Below, piece after piece: positions 33,801-42,302 of a stretch of DNA of 47,801 nt (its first letter is position 1; each line of letters begins with the position of its first letter). The stretch covers positions 1 to 47,801 of the forward strand of contig JAUUPT010000030.1 of NCBI GenBank assembly GCA_030843315.1. Direction: 5' to 3'. The stretch is from Bacteroidaceae bacterium. Lineage in GTDB: Bacteria > Bacteroidota > Bacteroidia > Bacteroidales > Bacteroidaceae. Made by a program: the position numbers and the translations under genes. The notes under the pieces are model-generated. The model was not told the DNA's origin. It did not search any database and saw nothing but the letters and a program-made list of their open reading frames with translations.

Positions 33801-36706
33801 TTTATTTGAAGAAGCGGCAGCCCGAACGTACCCTCGACATGAAGTGGGAGGTATTCCGTGACCGCCTGCGTCCCGGTCAGCAAGAGGAGTGGAAGCTTAC
33901 GATAAAGACTCCTCAAGGTATGCCTGCCGCAGCCGAGATGCTGGCGACAATGTACGATGCTTCGTTGGATAAGATTTATAAGCGCAATCAGTTGTTGCAG
34001 GTTCTTTATCCGAGTAATCTGTATGGTGCTTTCCGTAATGCAAGTAATTATGGCAACACTTATTTTTCACTCTATTTCCCGTTGAAGGCTTGGAAGACGC
34101 CGATGTGGTCGTTTGACCATTTCTGTTCTCCTTATATGGATGGTATCATGCGGATAGTGATGATAGAGGACAATGCTGTTCTGGAAGAAACCACCGTGAT
34201 AGGCTATGGCACTACCCGAAACAGTTCTGCGACCGGAGGGTTGCGAATCCGGGGATCGGTTGCCCAGGCTTCTAAAGCGGTAAAGGTCAAGTATGCCCCC
34301 GTGAATGCAGAAGAAAGTGCCGTAGCCGATGTTGTATTTGAGTCGGAAGAGATTCCTGTGGGGCAAGCCCTGCAGCCTGTTGCCGACCTTCGCACTAACT
34401 TTGCCGAGACTGCCTTCTTCTATCCCCAGCTTCGCACCAACGAGCAGGGAGAGATTGCCTTCTCCTTCACCTTGCCCCAAAGCTTGACCCGCTGGAACTT
34501 TCGCGGATACTCGCATACCAAGGACATGATGACGGGCATGCTCGATGCCTCTGTGGTTACTGCCAAGGAATTCATGCTCACTCCCAATATGCCGCGCTTC
34601 GTCCGGGTGGGCGACAAGACGCAGATTGCCGGAAGCATCGCCAACCTGACAGGCAAAGCTGTGAAGGGAACAGCTACACTAACCTTATTCGACCCCATGA
34701 CGGAGAAAGTCATTGCGACCCAACGCCAGAAATTCTCGGTGGAAGCCGGCAAAACCACTGCCGTAAACTTCCATTTCGACGTTACCGACCGTTACGACTT
34801 GCTTGGCGTTCGTATGATAGCCGATGGCGGTACGTTTAGTGACGGCGAGCAACACCTGCTCCCCGTACTGAGCAACAAAGTATATCTCACGGAAACCCTT
34901 GCCATGCCTATCCGTGGTGAGCAGACCCGTACCTTCTCGCTGGACAGCCTCTTCAACGGCAATAGCCGCACCGCCACCGACCGCCGCCTGACGGTAGAGT
35001 TTACCGGCAATCCGGCATGGTATGCTGTGCAAGCTCTGCCTGTACTCAGCCTGCCCACAGGAGACAACGCTATATCTTGGGCAACGGCTTACTACGCCAA
35101 CAGCCTGGCAGGTTTCATCGCCAACAGCCAACCGCGCATCAAGACTATATTCGATAGCTGGAAAGCTACCGGCGGAACCAAAGAGACATTCCTCAGCCAG
35201 CTTGAAAAGAACCAGGATGTGAAGAATATCCTGCTCGACGAATCCCCTTGGCTGATGGAGGCTACCACCGAAGCGGAACAGCAAGCCCGCATTGCCACCC
35301 TGTTCGACGTCAACCTGCTGAACGGTCGCAATCTTTCGGCTTTCACCAAACTGAAAGAGTTGCAGGATGCAGATGGTGCATGGAGCTGGTACAAAGGTAT
35401 GACGGGTAGCCGCTATATCACCGCTTACATCACCGAACTGCTGGTACGCTTGCCGCTATTGACCAAAGCCACGCTTCCTTCGGAAGTCATGGAGATGCGT
35501 CAGCATGCCTTCTCCTATTTGCATAAGCAAGCCTTGGAGGACTATCGCAACTTGCTCAAAGCCGAAAAGAACGGTGCCAAGATTACCACACTGTCGGATG
35601 CTACGATGGAATATCTCTATCTTGTAGCTCTCAGAGGTGAGAAGGTTCCTGCCGATAACCAGGCCGCCCAGCGCTACTTCCTCTCGAAAGTAGGTAGCAA
35701 CCTTACTAATGGAAGCATGGTACGAAAAGCACAGTCCGCCATTATCCTGCGGGCAGCAGGCCGTGTGGCAGAAGCTAACGAGTTTATTGCTTCCATCAAG
35801 GAACATTTGGTGCAGACGGATGAAATGGGTGCACACTTTGCCTTCTACGATAGCCCGTACAATTGGGGCATGCTGCCCATTCCCGTTCATGTAGAAGTGA
35901 TGGAGGCATTGCGCCTGGCAGGTGGCAACGATGCTTTGGTAGAAGAGATGAAACTATGGCTGCTGAAACAGAAGCAGACTACAAGCTGGAATTCTCCTGT
36001 AGCTACTGCCGATGCCGTTTATGCCTTGCTTTGCCAGGGCAACGACTTGCTGCAGAGCCGTGGAGACGTGCGCATCACTTTAGGAAATAAGGTGTTGGAG
36101 ACTCTTTCACCGGCCAAGACTACTGTCCCCGGTTTGGGATATATCAAGGAAACCTTCACGCAGGGCAGCCCCGAACTGAAAGCTAAAGCCATCACTGTGG
36201 AGAAGCGCGATGCAGGCATTGCCTGGGGAGCTGTCTATGCTCAATATCTGTCGCCGATATCCGATGTGAAGCAGCAAGGCGGTGAACTGGATGTGGAAAA
36301 ACAATTGTATGTAGAACGCATTGCTGCCAACGGGCAGAAGTCTTTGCAACCGATTGCGGATGCAGCACAGTTGACGGTAGGCGATAAGATTGTTTCCCGC
36401 ATCGTCATCCGCCTGGATCGTGCTATGGACTTCGTTCAGCTGAAAGATCAGCGTGGTGCCTGCTTTGAACCCGTCGGTGCCCTTTCCGGCTATCGCTGGA
36501 GCAATGGCTTCGGCTACTACACAGAGGTAGAAGATGCTGCCACCAACTTCTTCTTCGATCATCTGGGCAAGGGAACTTACGTCCTTGAGCACAGCTATTG
36601 CATAGCCCGTGGCGGAACGTATGAAACCGGAATAGCCACTATTCAGTGTGCCTATGCACCGGAGTATGCTTCGCATTCGACTGGAGGAACTGTGATGGTG
36701 AAGTAA
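30821..36706 (+). CDS. Alpha-2-macroglobulin-like (MG2/A2M) protein lacking thioester
   Basis: A 1961-residue exported protein with a signal peptide (1-25, ending LHAQ) and no lipobox. A helical N-terminal region (about 30-340) precedes macroglobulin beta domains, including MG2 (LLTDRSLYRPGQTVYVKGIA) and the A2M domain (RTNEQGEIAFSFTLPQSLTR). A helical domain resembling the thioester-domain barrel follows from about 1405, then a C-terminal beta domain. Where thioester proteins have CxEQ, this one reads PTGDNAISWATAYYANS (from P1412), so the covalent-trapping thioester is absent. Residues 1126-1150 contain VIGYGTTRNSSATGG, like the plug start of SusC-type receptors. It probably acts in the periplasm as a protease trap or structural protein; role inferred. 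Confidence 0.85.
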   Translation: MKKIQRFCTMLLLLAVFGLPALHAQSYDKLWKQVEQAQKKSLPQTVIKLTDEIYRKGEREQNAPQMLKAYICRETYQQGLTPDSLYSSLKYMERWAQSEVNPVNKAILHSLLACEYADLMKQNRRALLSRTLLDVDEEPGDIREWSISQFVDKIDEHSRASLQDSVRLLETSAEEYVPFTVLEDGSRFYRHDMYHLLGGRAVSVYEDMRGFNVDSLLNTRVNAVYGNMINAYRHRAGLEDAVLFCSLDYWDWKLSGGLSSEPYQNLRMRREQMNKEYFRALNDLIEEFGSREVCAEVYIKKASYLRAGTEGRSVAEALKVCDEGLKRYPSYKRINELRNIREQILQPQLVVTTRESGYPGDSVNVNVNFRNLSGFTLNLYATTLSEVPWMDHGINKDTYKKYAREKLSSMHFDLQPLPGRDKLPEDIPYLSTDTVFKLRIPQETGVYILQVIPDAGTTRTEDKFLVSTRFKVLTLNLGDGRTEVTTLDASSGQPIGGAEVSFYSSYNEEDRKPLAEVTTDAGGKAILSWKSGIRSYVARKGKDTAMMPQSVYISGPGTYSNKETDRKTVALLTDRSLYRPGQTVYVKGIAYKQNNDSAHVLQGEDYNLALLDVNGKQVATKKVRTNDFGSFTAEFVLPAACLNGMFTVQTQDPYSTANFRVEEYKRPTFEIAFTPVDEAYRLGDKVVLKGNVKAFNGMTVQDVPLAYTVNRRDPRPGFWNSSDKPMLADTIRLDANGDFSIPLTLDMPAENTGRYGNVYTYHIEAVVTDEAGETQTATYNLLAGPRAYSFHVNLPQYICKEDSMSFTFGVDNIMNIPQNIEGTYRLYPAEDINKSKNVKAETEPKYPVLTGDFIANQPQDFSAWSKLPSDNYRLELSVRDSLGHEENDGEYGSNRFLLFSKNDTRPAAFTDFFYYKENEEFDEQHPAAFLLGTSYPDTYVLMDVFCDRKRIESRVLQLNDTIVRMEYPYKEAYGNGVTVLFTFVKGGEMYNWPVYLKKRQPERTLDMKWEVFRDRLRPGQQEEWKLTIKTPQGMPAAAEMLATMYDASLDKIYKRNQLLQVLYPSNLYGAFRNASNYGNTYFSLYFPLKAWKTPMWSFDHFCSPYMDGIMRIVMIEDNAVLEETTVIGYGTTRNSSATGGLRIRGSVAQASKAVKVKYAPVNAEESAVADVVFESEEIPVGQALQPVADLRTNFAETAFFYPQLRTNEQGEIAFSFTLPQSLTRWNFRGYSHTKDMMTGMLDASVVTAKEFMLTPNMPRFVRVGDKTQIAGSIANLTGKAVKGTATLTLFDPMTEKVIATQRQKFSVEAGKTTAVNFHFDVTDRYDLLGVRMIADGGTFSDGEQHLLPVLSNKVYLTETLAMPIRGEQTRTFSLDSLFNGNSRTATDRRLTVEFTGNPAWYAVQALPVLSLPTGDNAISWATAYYANSLAGFIANSQPRIKTIFDSWKATGGTKETFLSQLEKNQDVKNILLDESPWLMEATTEAEQQARIATLFDVNLLNGRNLSAFTKLKELQDADGAWSWYKGMTGSRYITAYITELLVRLPLLTKATLPSEVMEMRQHAFSYLHKQALEDYRNLLKAEKNGAKITTLSDATMEYLYLVALRGEKVPADNQAAQRYFLSKVGSNLTNGSMVRKAQSAIILRAAGRVAEANEFIASIKEHLVQTDEMGAHFAFYDSPYNWGMLPIPVHVEVMEALRLAGGNDALVEEMKLWLLKQKQTTSWNSPVATADAVYALLCQGNDLLQSRGDVRITLGNKVLETLSPAKTTVPGLGYIKETFTQGSPELKAKAITVEKRDAGIAWGAVYAQYLSPISDVKQQGGELDVEKQLYVERIAANGQKSLQPIADAAQLTVGDKIVSRIVIRLDRAMDFVQLKDQRGACFEPVGALSGYRWSNGFGYYTEVEDAATNFFFDHLGKGTYVLEHSYCIARGGTYETGIATIQCAYAPEYASHSTGGTVMVK

Positions 36707-36716
36707 GAAAGATATA

Positions 36717-36746
36717 GAAGAACGCAAATTTGCGTTCTTCTATTTT
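36717..36746 (+). terminator. Terminator after the A2M-like gene
   Basis: A perfect 24-base palindrome at 36717-36740 (half-site GAAGAACGCAAA), then TATTTT, 10 bp after the stop codon. Confidence 0.85.
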
Positions 36747-36768
36747 AGGAACTCTCACCGAAAACTCC

Positions 36769-36776
36769 TACTTTTG
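36769..36776 (+). promoter_or_regulatory. Candidate -7 element for DUF1573-meaB
   Basis: TACTTTTG exactly matches TAnnTTTG, 26 bp before the ATG at 36803 and just past the A2M terminator. Confidence 0.5.
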
Positions 36777-36802
36777 TGCATCCTAATTTAGAAACAGAAT
36801 AA

Positions 36803-37873
36803 ATGAAACGTACCTTTGTCACTCTATATATACTTGTAGCGATGGTTTTAACGGCTTTAGCGCAACCGCGTTTCACTTCCAATACCGAGATGCACAGTCT
36901 GGGGCAGATAGAATGGAAGCACCCCGCCGTAGTACAATATACCATCACCAATACCGGCGACCAGCCCCTGGTGCTGACCGAAGTAGAGCCGGATTGCGCC
37001 TGCTCCGTAGCCCAATGGACCCAAACTCCTATCGCTCCGGGTGAGAAAGGTACTATCAACGTTACTTTTGATGCTGAGGCCTTGGGACGTTTTCAGAAGT
37101 CCGTAGCCATTTATAGCAATGCCAGTCCCCATCTGGTCTATCTGAAGTTCGCCGGTGAGGTAGTGCAGGAAATCAAAGACTTTACCAATACCCATCCGTA
37201 CCTCATCGGGCAGATACGTATCGACAAGAACAGCCTCGACTTCCCTGACTTGCAGCATGGTGAGCAGCCGGTCATCTATATCGGTGTGGTCAATCTCTCG
37301 GACCGTCCCTACGAACCGGTACTGATGCATCTGCCTCCCTACCTGCAGATGGACGTCAAGCCCAACGTGCTGCAAAAAGGCGAACGCGGCGTCATCACCC
37401 TCACGCTGAACTCCGAGAAACTGACCGACCTCGGCCTGACGCAAGCATCCGTCTACCTGGCACGCTTCACTGGCGACAAGGTGGGAGATGAAAACGAAAT
37501 CCCTGTTTCCGCCATCCTCTTGCCCGACTTCTCCGGCATGACCGAGACGGAAAAGGCGAATGCCCCTGCTATCAAACTTTCTACCACCGACGTGGATATG
37601 AGTGGAGTGCTCGCCAAGAAATCGAAGGCAAAGCAAGACATCACAATCACCAATACCGGGCGCTCTCCGTTGCAGATAAACAAGCTACAGGTATTCCATC
37701 CGGCAGTAGGAGCCAACCTCAAGAAAACCGTATTGCAACCGGGCGAAAGTACCCGTCTGCGCGTCACGATAGAGAAAAAGAGCATCGGCAAGCACCGCCG
37801 TCATCTGCGTCTGTTGATGATTACCAATGACCCGATGCAGCCGAAAGTAGAGATAAATATAAAAGCACATTAA
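36803..37873 (+). CDS. DUF1573 exported Ig-fold protein
   Basis: A 356-residue exported protein with a signal peptide (MKRTFVTLYILVAMVLTALA). Residues about 35-125 are a DUF1573 domain with the usual FxxTNTGxxPL pattern (YTITNTGDQPLVLTEVEPDC) and the CxC-like DCACSV. A second similar beta-sandwich near the C-terminus reads ITITNTGRSPLQINKL. These ASPM/SPD-2/Hydin-like folds occur in many Bacteroidota envelope proteins; their ligand is unknown. meaB starts 12 bp downstream, so the two probably share a transcript, although no functional link is obvious. Confidence 0.85.
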   Translation: MKRTFVTLYILVAMVLTALAQPRFTSNTEMHSLGQIEWKHPAVVQYTITNTGDQPLVLTEVEPDCACSVAQWTQTPIAPGEKGTINVTFDAEALGRFQKSVAIYSNASPHLVYLKFAGEVVQEIKDFTNTHPYLIGQIRIDKNSLDFPDLQHGEQPVIYIGVVNLSDRPYEPVLMHLPPYLQMDVKPNVLQKGERGVITLTLNSEKLTDLGLTQASVYLARFTGDKVGDENEIPVSAILLPDFSGMTETEKANAPAIKLSTTDVDMSGVLAKKSKAKQDITITNTGRSPLQINKLQVFHPAVGANLKKTVLQPGESTRLRVTIEKKSIGKHRRHLRLLMITNDPMQPKVEINIKAH

Positions 37874-37885
37874 CACACTATTATC

Positions 37886-38980
37886 ATGGACCATCCTGAA
37901 AATAACGAAGCATATAAAGGCTTGGTTGTCAATGCAGGCATTGAGCAACCGTCGTCAGTCAATCCTTATCTGAAGCGGAGCAAGAAACGTGAACTCTCCG
38001 TGGCAGACTATGTAGAAGGCATTGTGAAAGGTGACGTCACGGTGTTGAGCCGCGCCGTCACACTGGTAGAAAGCGTGAAGCAGGACCATCAGGCTGTGGC
38101 GCAGGAAGTAATAGAGAAATGTCTGCCTTATGCGGGCAACTCCATCCGTATCGGCATCAGTGGTGTGCCGGGAGCGGGCAAGAGTACTTCCATTGATGTA
38201 TTCGGCTTGCATGTGCTGGAAAAATACGACGGCAAACTCGCTGTTCTTGCCATCGACCCCAGCAGCGAACGCAGCAAGGGCAGCATCCTGGGCGACAAAA
38301 CCCGTATGGAGAAGCTCTCCGTTCATCCCAAGTCCTTCATCCGTCCCAGTCCCTCGGCTGGTTCATTGGGAGGTGTGGCGCGCAAGACGCGTGAAACGAT
38401 TGTGCTTTGCGAAGCTGCCGGCTTCGATAAGATATTTGTGGAGACCGTAGGCGTAGGCCAAAGCGAGACTGCCGTACACTCTATGGTGGACTTTTTCCTG
38501 CTGATTCAGCTTGCCGGTACGGGCGATGAACTTCAGGGCATCAAGCGCGGCATCATGGAGATGGCGGACGGCATCGTCATCAACAAGGCCGATGGTGACA
38601 ACCTGGACCGTGCCAAGCTGGCTGCATCCCAGTTCCGTAATGCCCTGCATCTGTTCCCTGCTCCCGAGAGCGGTTGGACGCCACAGGTGCTTACTTATTC
38701 GGGCTTCTACAACCTTGGTGTAAAGGAGGTTTGGGATATGGTGTACCAGTACATCGACTTCGTGAAAGAGAACGGTTACTTTGAATATCGCCGCAACGAA
38801 CAAAGCAAATACTGGATGTACGAAACCATCAACGAACAACTTCGCGACAGTTTCTATCATAACCCTGCCATAGAAGCCATGTTGACCGATAAAGAAAACC
38901 AGGTACTGCAAGGAAATCTCACTTCGTTTATAGCAGCGAAGAAGTTGCTGGATACTTATTTTGCAGAACTGAAGAAATAG
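37886..38980 (+). CDS. meaB: Methylmalonyl-CoA mutase chaperone GTPase MeaB
   Basis: A 364-residue G3E-family P-loop GTPase (MeaB/ArgK) that protects and reloads the B12-dependent methylmalonyl-CoA mutase. Walker A is GVPGAGKS at 93-100. Also visible are AIDPSSERSKGSILGDKTRM, RPSPSAGSLGGVARKTRE, the Walker B region FVETVGVGQSE and the base-specificity motif NKADGDN. The mutase genes are not in this window. In Bacteroides the mutase supports the succinate-propionate pathway. Confidence 0.93.
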   Translation: MDHPENNEAYKGLVVNAGIEQPSSVNPYLKRSKKRELSVADYVEGIVKGDVTVLSRAVTLVESVKQDHQAVAQEVIEKCLPYAGNSIRIGISGVPGAGKSTSIDVFGLHVLEKYDGKLAVLAIDPSSERSKGSILGDKTRMEKLSVHPKSFIRPSPSAGSLGGVARKTRETIVLCEAAGFDKIFVETVGVGQSETAVHSMVDFFLLIQLAGTGDELQGIKRGIMEMADGIVINKADGDNLDRAKLAASQFRNALHLFPAPESGWTPQVLTYSGFYNLGVKEVWDMVYQYIDFVKENGYFEYRRNEQSKYWMYETINEQLRDSFYHNPAIEAMLTDKENQVLQGNLTSFIAAKKLLDTYFAELKK

Positions 38981-39120
38981 GCGAAGCGGAGCTTCGCAAT
39001 GTGATTAATGTGCTAATGTGATTAATGTGCCAATGTGCTAATTGGCTGCGCTATGTGTATGTTGCGCTATCACGTCGCAGCTCATTGGCACATTAATCAC
39101 ATTAGCACATTATCACATTA
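38981..39120. repeat. Long imperfect inverted repeat between meaB and EamA gene
   Basis: A small hairpin GCGAAGC-GGA-GCTTCGC (38981-38997) is followed by a left arm of about 38 bp (38998-39035) built from repeats of TAATGTG(A/C)T. The right arm (39083-39120) is its inverted copy with one single-base indel and an end mismatch, separated by a 47-bp loop. The right arm ends on the stop codon of the EamA gene. It can act as a bidirectional terminator but is far longer than needed. Confidence 0.85.
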
Positions 39121-40032
39121 AATCTCCTTCCCTTCTTTCTCAAAATCCTTCCTCGACTTACTCTGTGTCACGATATACACTCCTAAGAACACCAGTGCTA
39201 TTGCCATTCCCTTCTCCATATTGAACACTCCCAATCCTAAGATAATGGCTACTGTTGAGGCTACAATCGGCTGCATATAGTTGTACATACTCACTACCGT
39301 AGGGCGTAGTAACCGTTGTGCCGTCATGATGCAGATGTATGCCAGGAAACTGCCGCCTACTACCACATATCCAGCTTGCAGCATCGCGGCTGTGGAGATC
39401 GTGCTCCACTGGATGGCAGCCACATCGTGGTAAGAGAACGGTATGTAGCACATGGACGCATACACAAACATCCATTTGTTCAGCGTCACGGGCGAGTACT
39501 TCTGCGATAATCCCTTGAACACCGTCAGGTAGATGGAGAAACTGATTTGGGCTACCAGGCAAAGCAGGTCACCGACAAGGCTGCCGTCTCCGCTGCCTGC
39601 GCTTTGGCTGCTCATAATCAGTATCAGCGCACCCATAGCACCTACAAAAATACCCAGCACCTTCTTGTTGGTAACAGGCTCTTTCAGATAAAGCGCTGCT
39701 ACAATCATGGTGACGATAGGCAACGTCGTTGTCACAATAGAGGCGTCGATGGGAGAGGTGAGCGACAGCCCGAAGATATATACCCCCTGATTGAACACCA
39801 GTGCGAAGAGCGAGGCGAAGAATATCTTCAGCATATCGCGATGATCCACCTGCTCGCGCTTACAGAACAGGGATAGCAGCCAGAAGCAGGCCGCCGCTCC
39901 CACCATGCGGAAGGTAGTTACCGATAATGCAGAGAACTCAGTCAGAGCCGATTTGCCGATAGGGGCCATCAAGCCCCACAGAATATTTGCGGTAAGGGCA
40001 AAGAGATGCCCTTGTACGTTTTTGTTCATCAT
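39118..40032 (-). CDS. EamA/DMT-superfamily transporter
   Basis: A 304-residue inner-membrane protein with about ten hydrophobic segments arranged as two EamA repeats. The first starts at GHLFALTANILWGLMAPIGK and the second at LLCLVAQISFSIYLTVFKGL. Such proteins export or import metabolites; the substrate cannot be read from sequence. Starts at 40032 or 40029 (MMNKNVQ) are equally good; a TTG at 40077 is rejected. It diverges from the sensor kinase gene. Confidence 0.85.
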   Translation of the reverse strand: MMNKNVQGHLFALTANILWGLMAPIGKSALTEFSALSVTTFRMVGAAACFWLLSLFCKREQVDHRDMLKIFFASLFALVFNQGVYIFGLSLTSPIDASIVTTTLPIVTMIVAALYLKEPVTNKKVLGIFVGAMGALILIMSSQSAGSGDGSLVGDLLCLVAQISFSIYLTVFKGLSQKYSPVTLNKWMFVYASMCYIPFSYHDVAAIQWSTISTAAMLQAGYVVVGGSFLAYICIMTAQRLLRPTVVSMYNYMQPIVASTVAIILGLGVFNMEKGMAIALVFLGVYIVTQSKSRKDFEKEGKEI

Positions 40033-40057
40033 AATCTCTATTTGTCTGAAACAGCGG

Positions 40058-40065
40058 CAAAGGTA
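40058..40065 (-). promoter_or_regulatory. Candidate -7 element for the EamA gene
   Basis: The minus strand reads TACCTTTG, matching TAnnTTTG, 26 bp before the ATG at 40032. Confidence 0.45.
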
Positions 40066-40082
40066 ACTAATTTGCAAATAAA

Positions 40083-40114
40083 CTTGCTCTTACCTTCTAT
40101 TTATTCTATATTTG
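40083..40114 (+). promoter_or_regulatory. Candidate promoter for the sensor kinase gene
   Basis: CTTG (40083-40086), a 20-bp spacer and TATATTTG (40107-40114) fit the Bacteroides consensus with one mismatch; the ATG at 40148 is 33 bp downstream. Confidence 0.55.
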
Positions 40115-40147
40115 CAACCAAGTGGCAAGCTTTAAAACTGTCCGAAT

Positions 40148-42232
40148 ATGAATAACTATTTGATAAGAAGCATAACAACAGCTGTTTGGATGATGCTTCT
40201 CTGTCTGCAAAGCAGTGGTGCTCAGGAAGTCGATACCAGTCAGACTAAAAAGAATCTGTTGGAGACGTTACAAAGTGATATCGTTGACGAAAGGCGACAG
40301 ATGGAACTGTACGTTGACCTCTATGACTTGTCCGACAATGAAGCGGATAAGTATGCCTATATCAAGAAATCGCTGGAGCTTGCCGTCCGGCAGAAAGATC
40401 AGACCTATATTTTTGAAACACTTGACATCCTTTGCCGCAATTACAAGGATGAAGCCGATTCTTTGCATTACTACTGGCGGATAGGAGAAGAGCATCTGAC
40501 GGGACCTTACAAGGATTTTTATATGGCATGGCTCAAGGCCTATCCCTCTGTCTGCAAGATGGACGAGGCCGAAGAACCTAACGAAGCCAACGAAGAGATT
40601 GCACGGTATAAACAGCATAAGGCCAATCTTTCGGACAAGTCGCAGGAAGTGCAGTGGGAGATGATTCTTTGTTCGGCGATGGAGTGCGTTAGCTATTTTT
40701 CACCGTCTGTAACCAGTTCGGAGGACCGTATCACCCATTTGAGAAACATTCATCAGCTGGTTAGCGGTCTGCCTTTTGAGGTCAGCTATAAGTTTGACTG
40801 GTATTACCTAACCCGCATTGAATACCTTCTTCGTGCCGACGGAAAGACCGACGAAACAGTGAAGGCTGTGGAGGCTCTGGAGCAATTGGAGCAACTTTAT
40901 GACAATCAGTTTGAATTGCCTTTCTATAAGCGGCGTGCCTACCTCCGTAGCCGCAACCGCGAAGCATTGCGCATGGGCGTTTACAGCGAGATGCTTTACT
41001 TCGGCGATGTCATTGGCAGGGAAAGGATGGATGAGGTTTATTCTCGGATGGAGGCATACTATCAGAATGGAGATTCAGAAACCAGTAAAGATATGCTTCA
41101 GGCTTCGTTCCGCTATTATTCTTATACCCGGCAGTACGGCCTTGCCATGCAGACGGTCGATGACTTGTTGGCGCGGACAGATACCGCCGACACGAACGGG
41201 AGGACTGAATTGTTGGCAAAGAAAATCAATCTGATTACCCAATGGAAACAGCACTATAAGGAGGGGTTTGATGCCTTTTGGGAATATACAAGCCTGATGG
41301 AAGGCAGTCGTGTGGAAGAGACCAATCAGCAACTGGCGGAAATGCGCTCATTGTTTGAGGTGGACAAATTGAAGATTGAGCAAGCCGAACTTCAGGCACG
41401 TTACCATCGTATTGCCCTTGCCGTACTTGTAATCTTGTTGTTGATTATTTTGATTTGGAGCCTCTACCAGTACCGGTTGACGAAACGGCTGAAGGCTACC
41501 AAGGAGGCATTGATCCTGTCGAACAAGAAGGTGGCGGAGGAGAGTGAGCGTGCCAAGGAAAGTGACCGTATGAAGACGGAGTTTCTTCAATCCATGTGCC
41601 ACGAAATACGTACTCCGCTGAATGCTGTTTGTGGCTTCAGTACTCTGTTGCTGAATGAAGACCTGAGCCGGGAAGAGAGGGAGGAATTCCCCGCCATCAT
41701 TGAAAAGAACTCAAACCAGTTGACCGAACTCTTCGAGGATATCCTGCATGTGTCGGACCTGAGCAGTTCATTGGAGTTGTTTCCTATCGAACGGGTGGAC
41801 GTATTGCCGGTTTGCGTGGAGATTCTCGATATATGCAGGGAGAGGGCAAAGAACACTGCCCTTGCCTACGTCTTTGAATCAGCATTGGACGAGTGTCCCG
41901 TAACGACGAATATCCAATATCTGCAACGCGTAGTGGAGCATCTTTTGGGCAATGCGGCAAAGTTTACCGCTTCCGGCACTATCCGCATGAGCTTGGCAAT
42001 TGTAGAAGGAAAGGTCCGTATTGCCGTAAGTGACACGGGTATCGGTATTCCGGCGGAAAAGGCCGAATATATATTCGACCGTTTCACCAAGCTGGATGAT
42101 TTCATGCCGGGCACCGGATTGGGACTTTATTCCTGTCGCCTCATTGTCACCCGTTTGGGCGGCTCCATATATCTTGATACCTCTTACCGGGACGGTGCCT
42201 GTTTCTGCATTGATTTGCCGGGCGGAGAATGA
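40148..42232 (+). CDS. Membrane sensor histidine kinase with helical-repeat sensor
   Basis: A 694-residue kinase. A signal or anchor segment (about 8-25) is followed by a periplasmic helical region (about 30-410) resembling TPR repeats. One membrane helix lies at about 420-440 (LAVLVILLLIILIW), then a coiled linker. The HisKA domain has the phosphoacceptor H485 (MCHEIRTPLNA). The HATPase domain shows the N box (HLLGNAAKFTAS), G1 (DTGIGIPAEKAEYIF) and G2 (GTGLGLYSCRLI). There is no receiver domain or DNA-binding domain, and no response regulator gene lies nearby, so it is an orphan kinase in this window. The signal sensed is unknown. Confidence 0.9.
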   Translation: MNNYLIRSITTAVWMMLLCLQSSGAQEVDTSQTKKNLLETLQSDIVDERRQMELYVDLYDLSDNEADKYAYIKKSLELAVRQKDQTYIFETLDILCRNYKDEADSLHYYWRIGEEHLTGPYKDFYMAWLKAYPSVCKMDEAEEPNEANEEIARYKQHKANLSDKSQEVQWEMILCSAMECVSYFSPSVTSSEDRITHLRNIHQLVSGLPFEVSYKFDWYYLTRIEYLLRADGKTDETVKAVEALEQLEQLYDNQFELPFYKRRAYLRSRNREALRMGVYSEMLYFGDVIGRERMDEVYSRMEAYYQNGDSETSKDMLQASFRYYSYTRQYGLAMQTVDDLLARTDTADTNGRTELLAKKINLITQWKQHYKEGFDAFWEYTSLMEGSRVEETNQQLAEMRSLFEVDKLKIEQAELQARYHRIALAVLVILLLIILIWSLYQYRLTKRLKATKEALILSNKKVAEESERAKESDRMKTEFLQSMCHEIRTPLNAVCGFSTLLLNEDLSREEREEFPAIIEKNSNQLTELFEDILHVSDLSSSLELFPIERVDVLPVCVEILDICRERAKNTALAYVFESALDECPVTTNIQYLQRVVEHLLGNAAKFTASGTIRMSLAIVEGKVRIAVSDTGIGIPAEKAEYIFDRFTKLDDFMPGTGLGLYSCRLIVTRLGGSIYLDTSYRDGACFCIDLPGGE

Positions 42233-42272
42233 TTTTTCTATCCGGGCGGCGTGGAAATCTGATATTATCGTG

Positions 42273-42280
42273 TATATTTG
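42273..42280 (+). promoter_or_regulatory. Candidate -7 element for AAA ATPase-DUF4435 pair
   Basis: TATATTTG exactly matches TAnnTTTG, 22 bp before the ATG at 42303. It suggests the pair is transcribed independently of the kinase gene. Confidence 0.5.
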
Positions 42281-42302
42281 CCTTGATTTAAACCAAGAAA
42301 TC

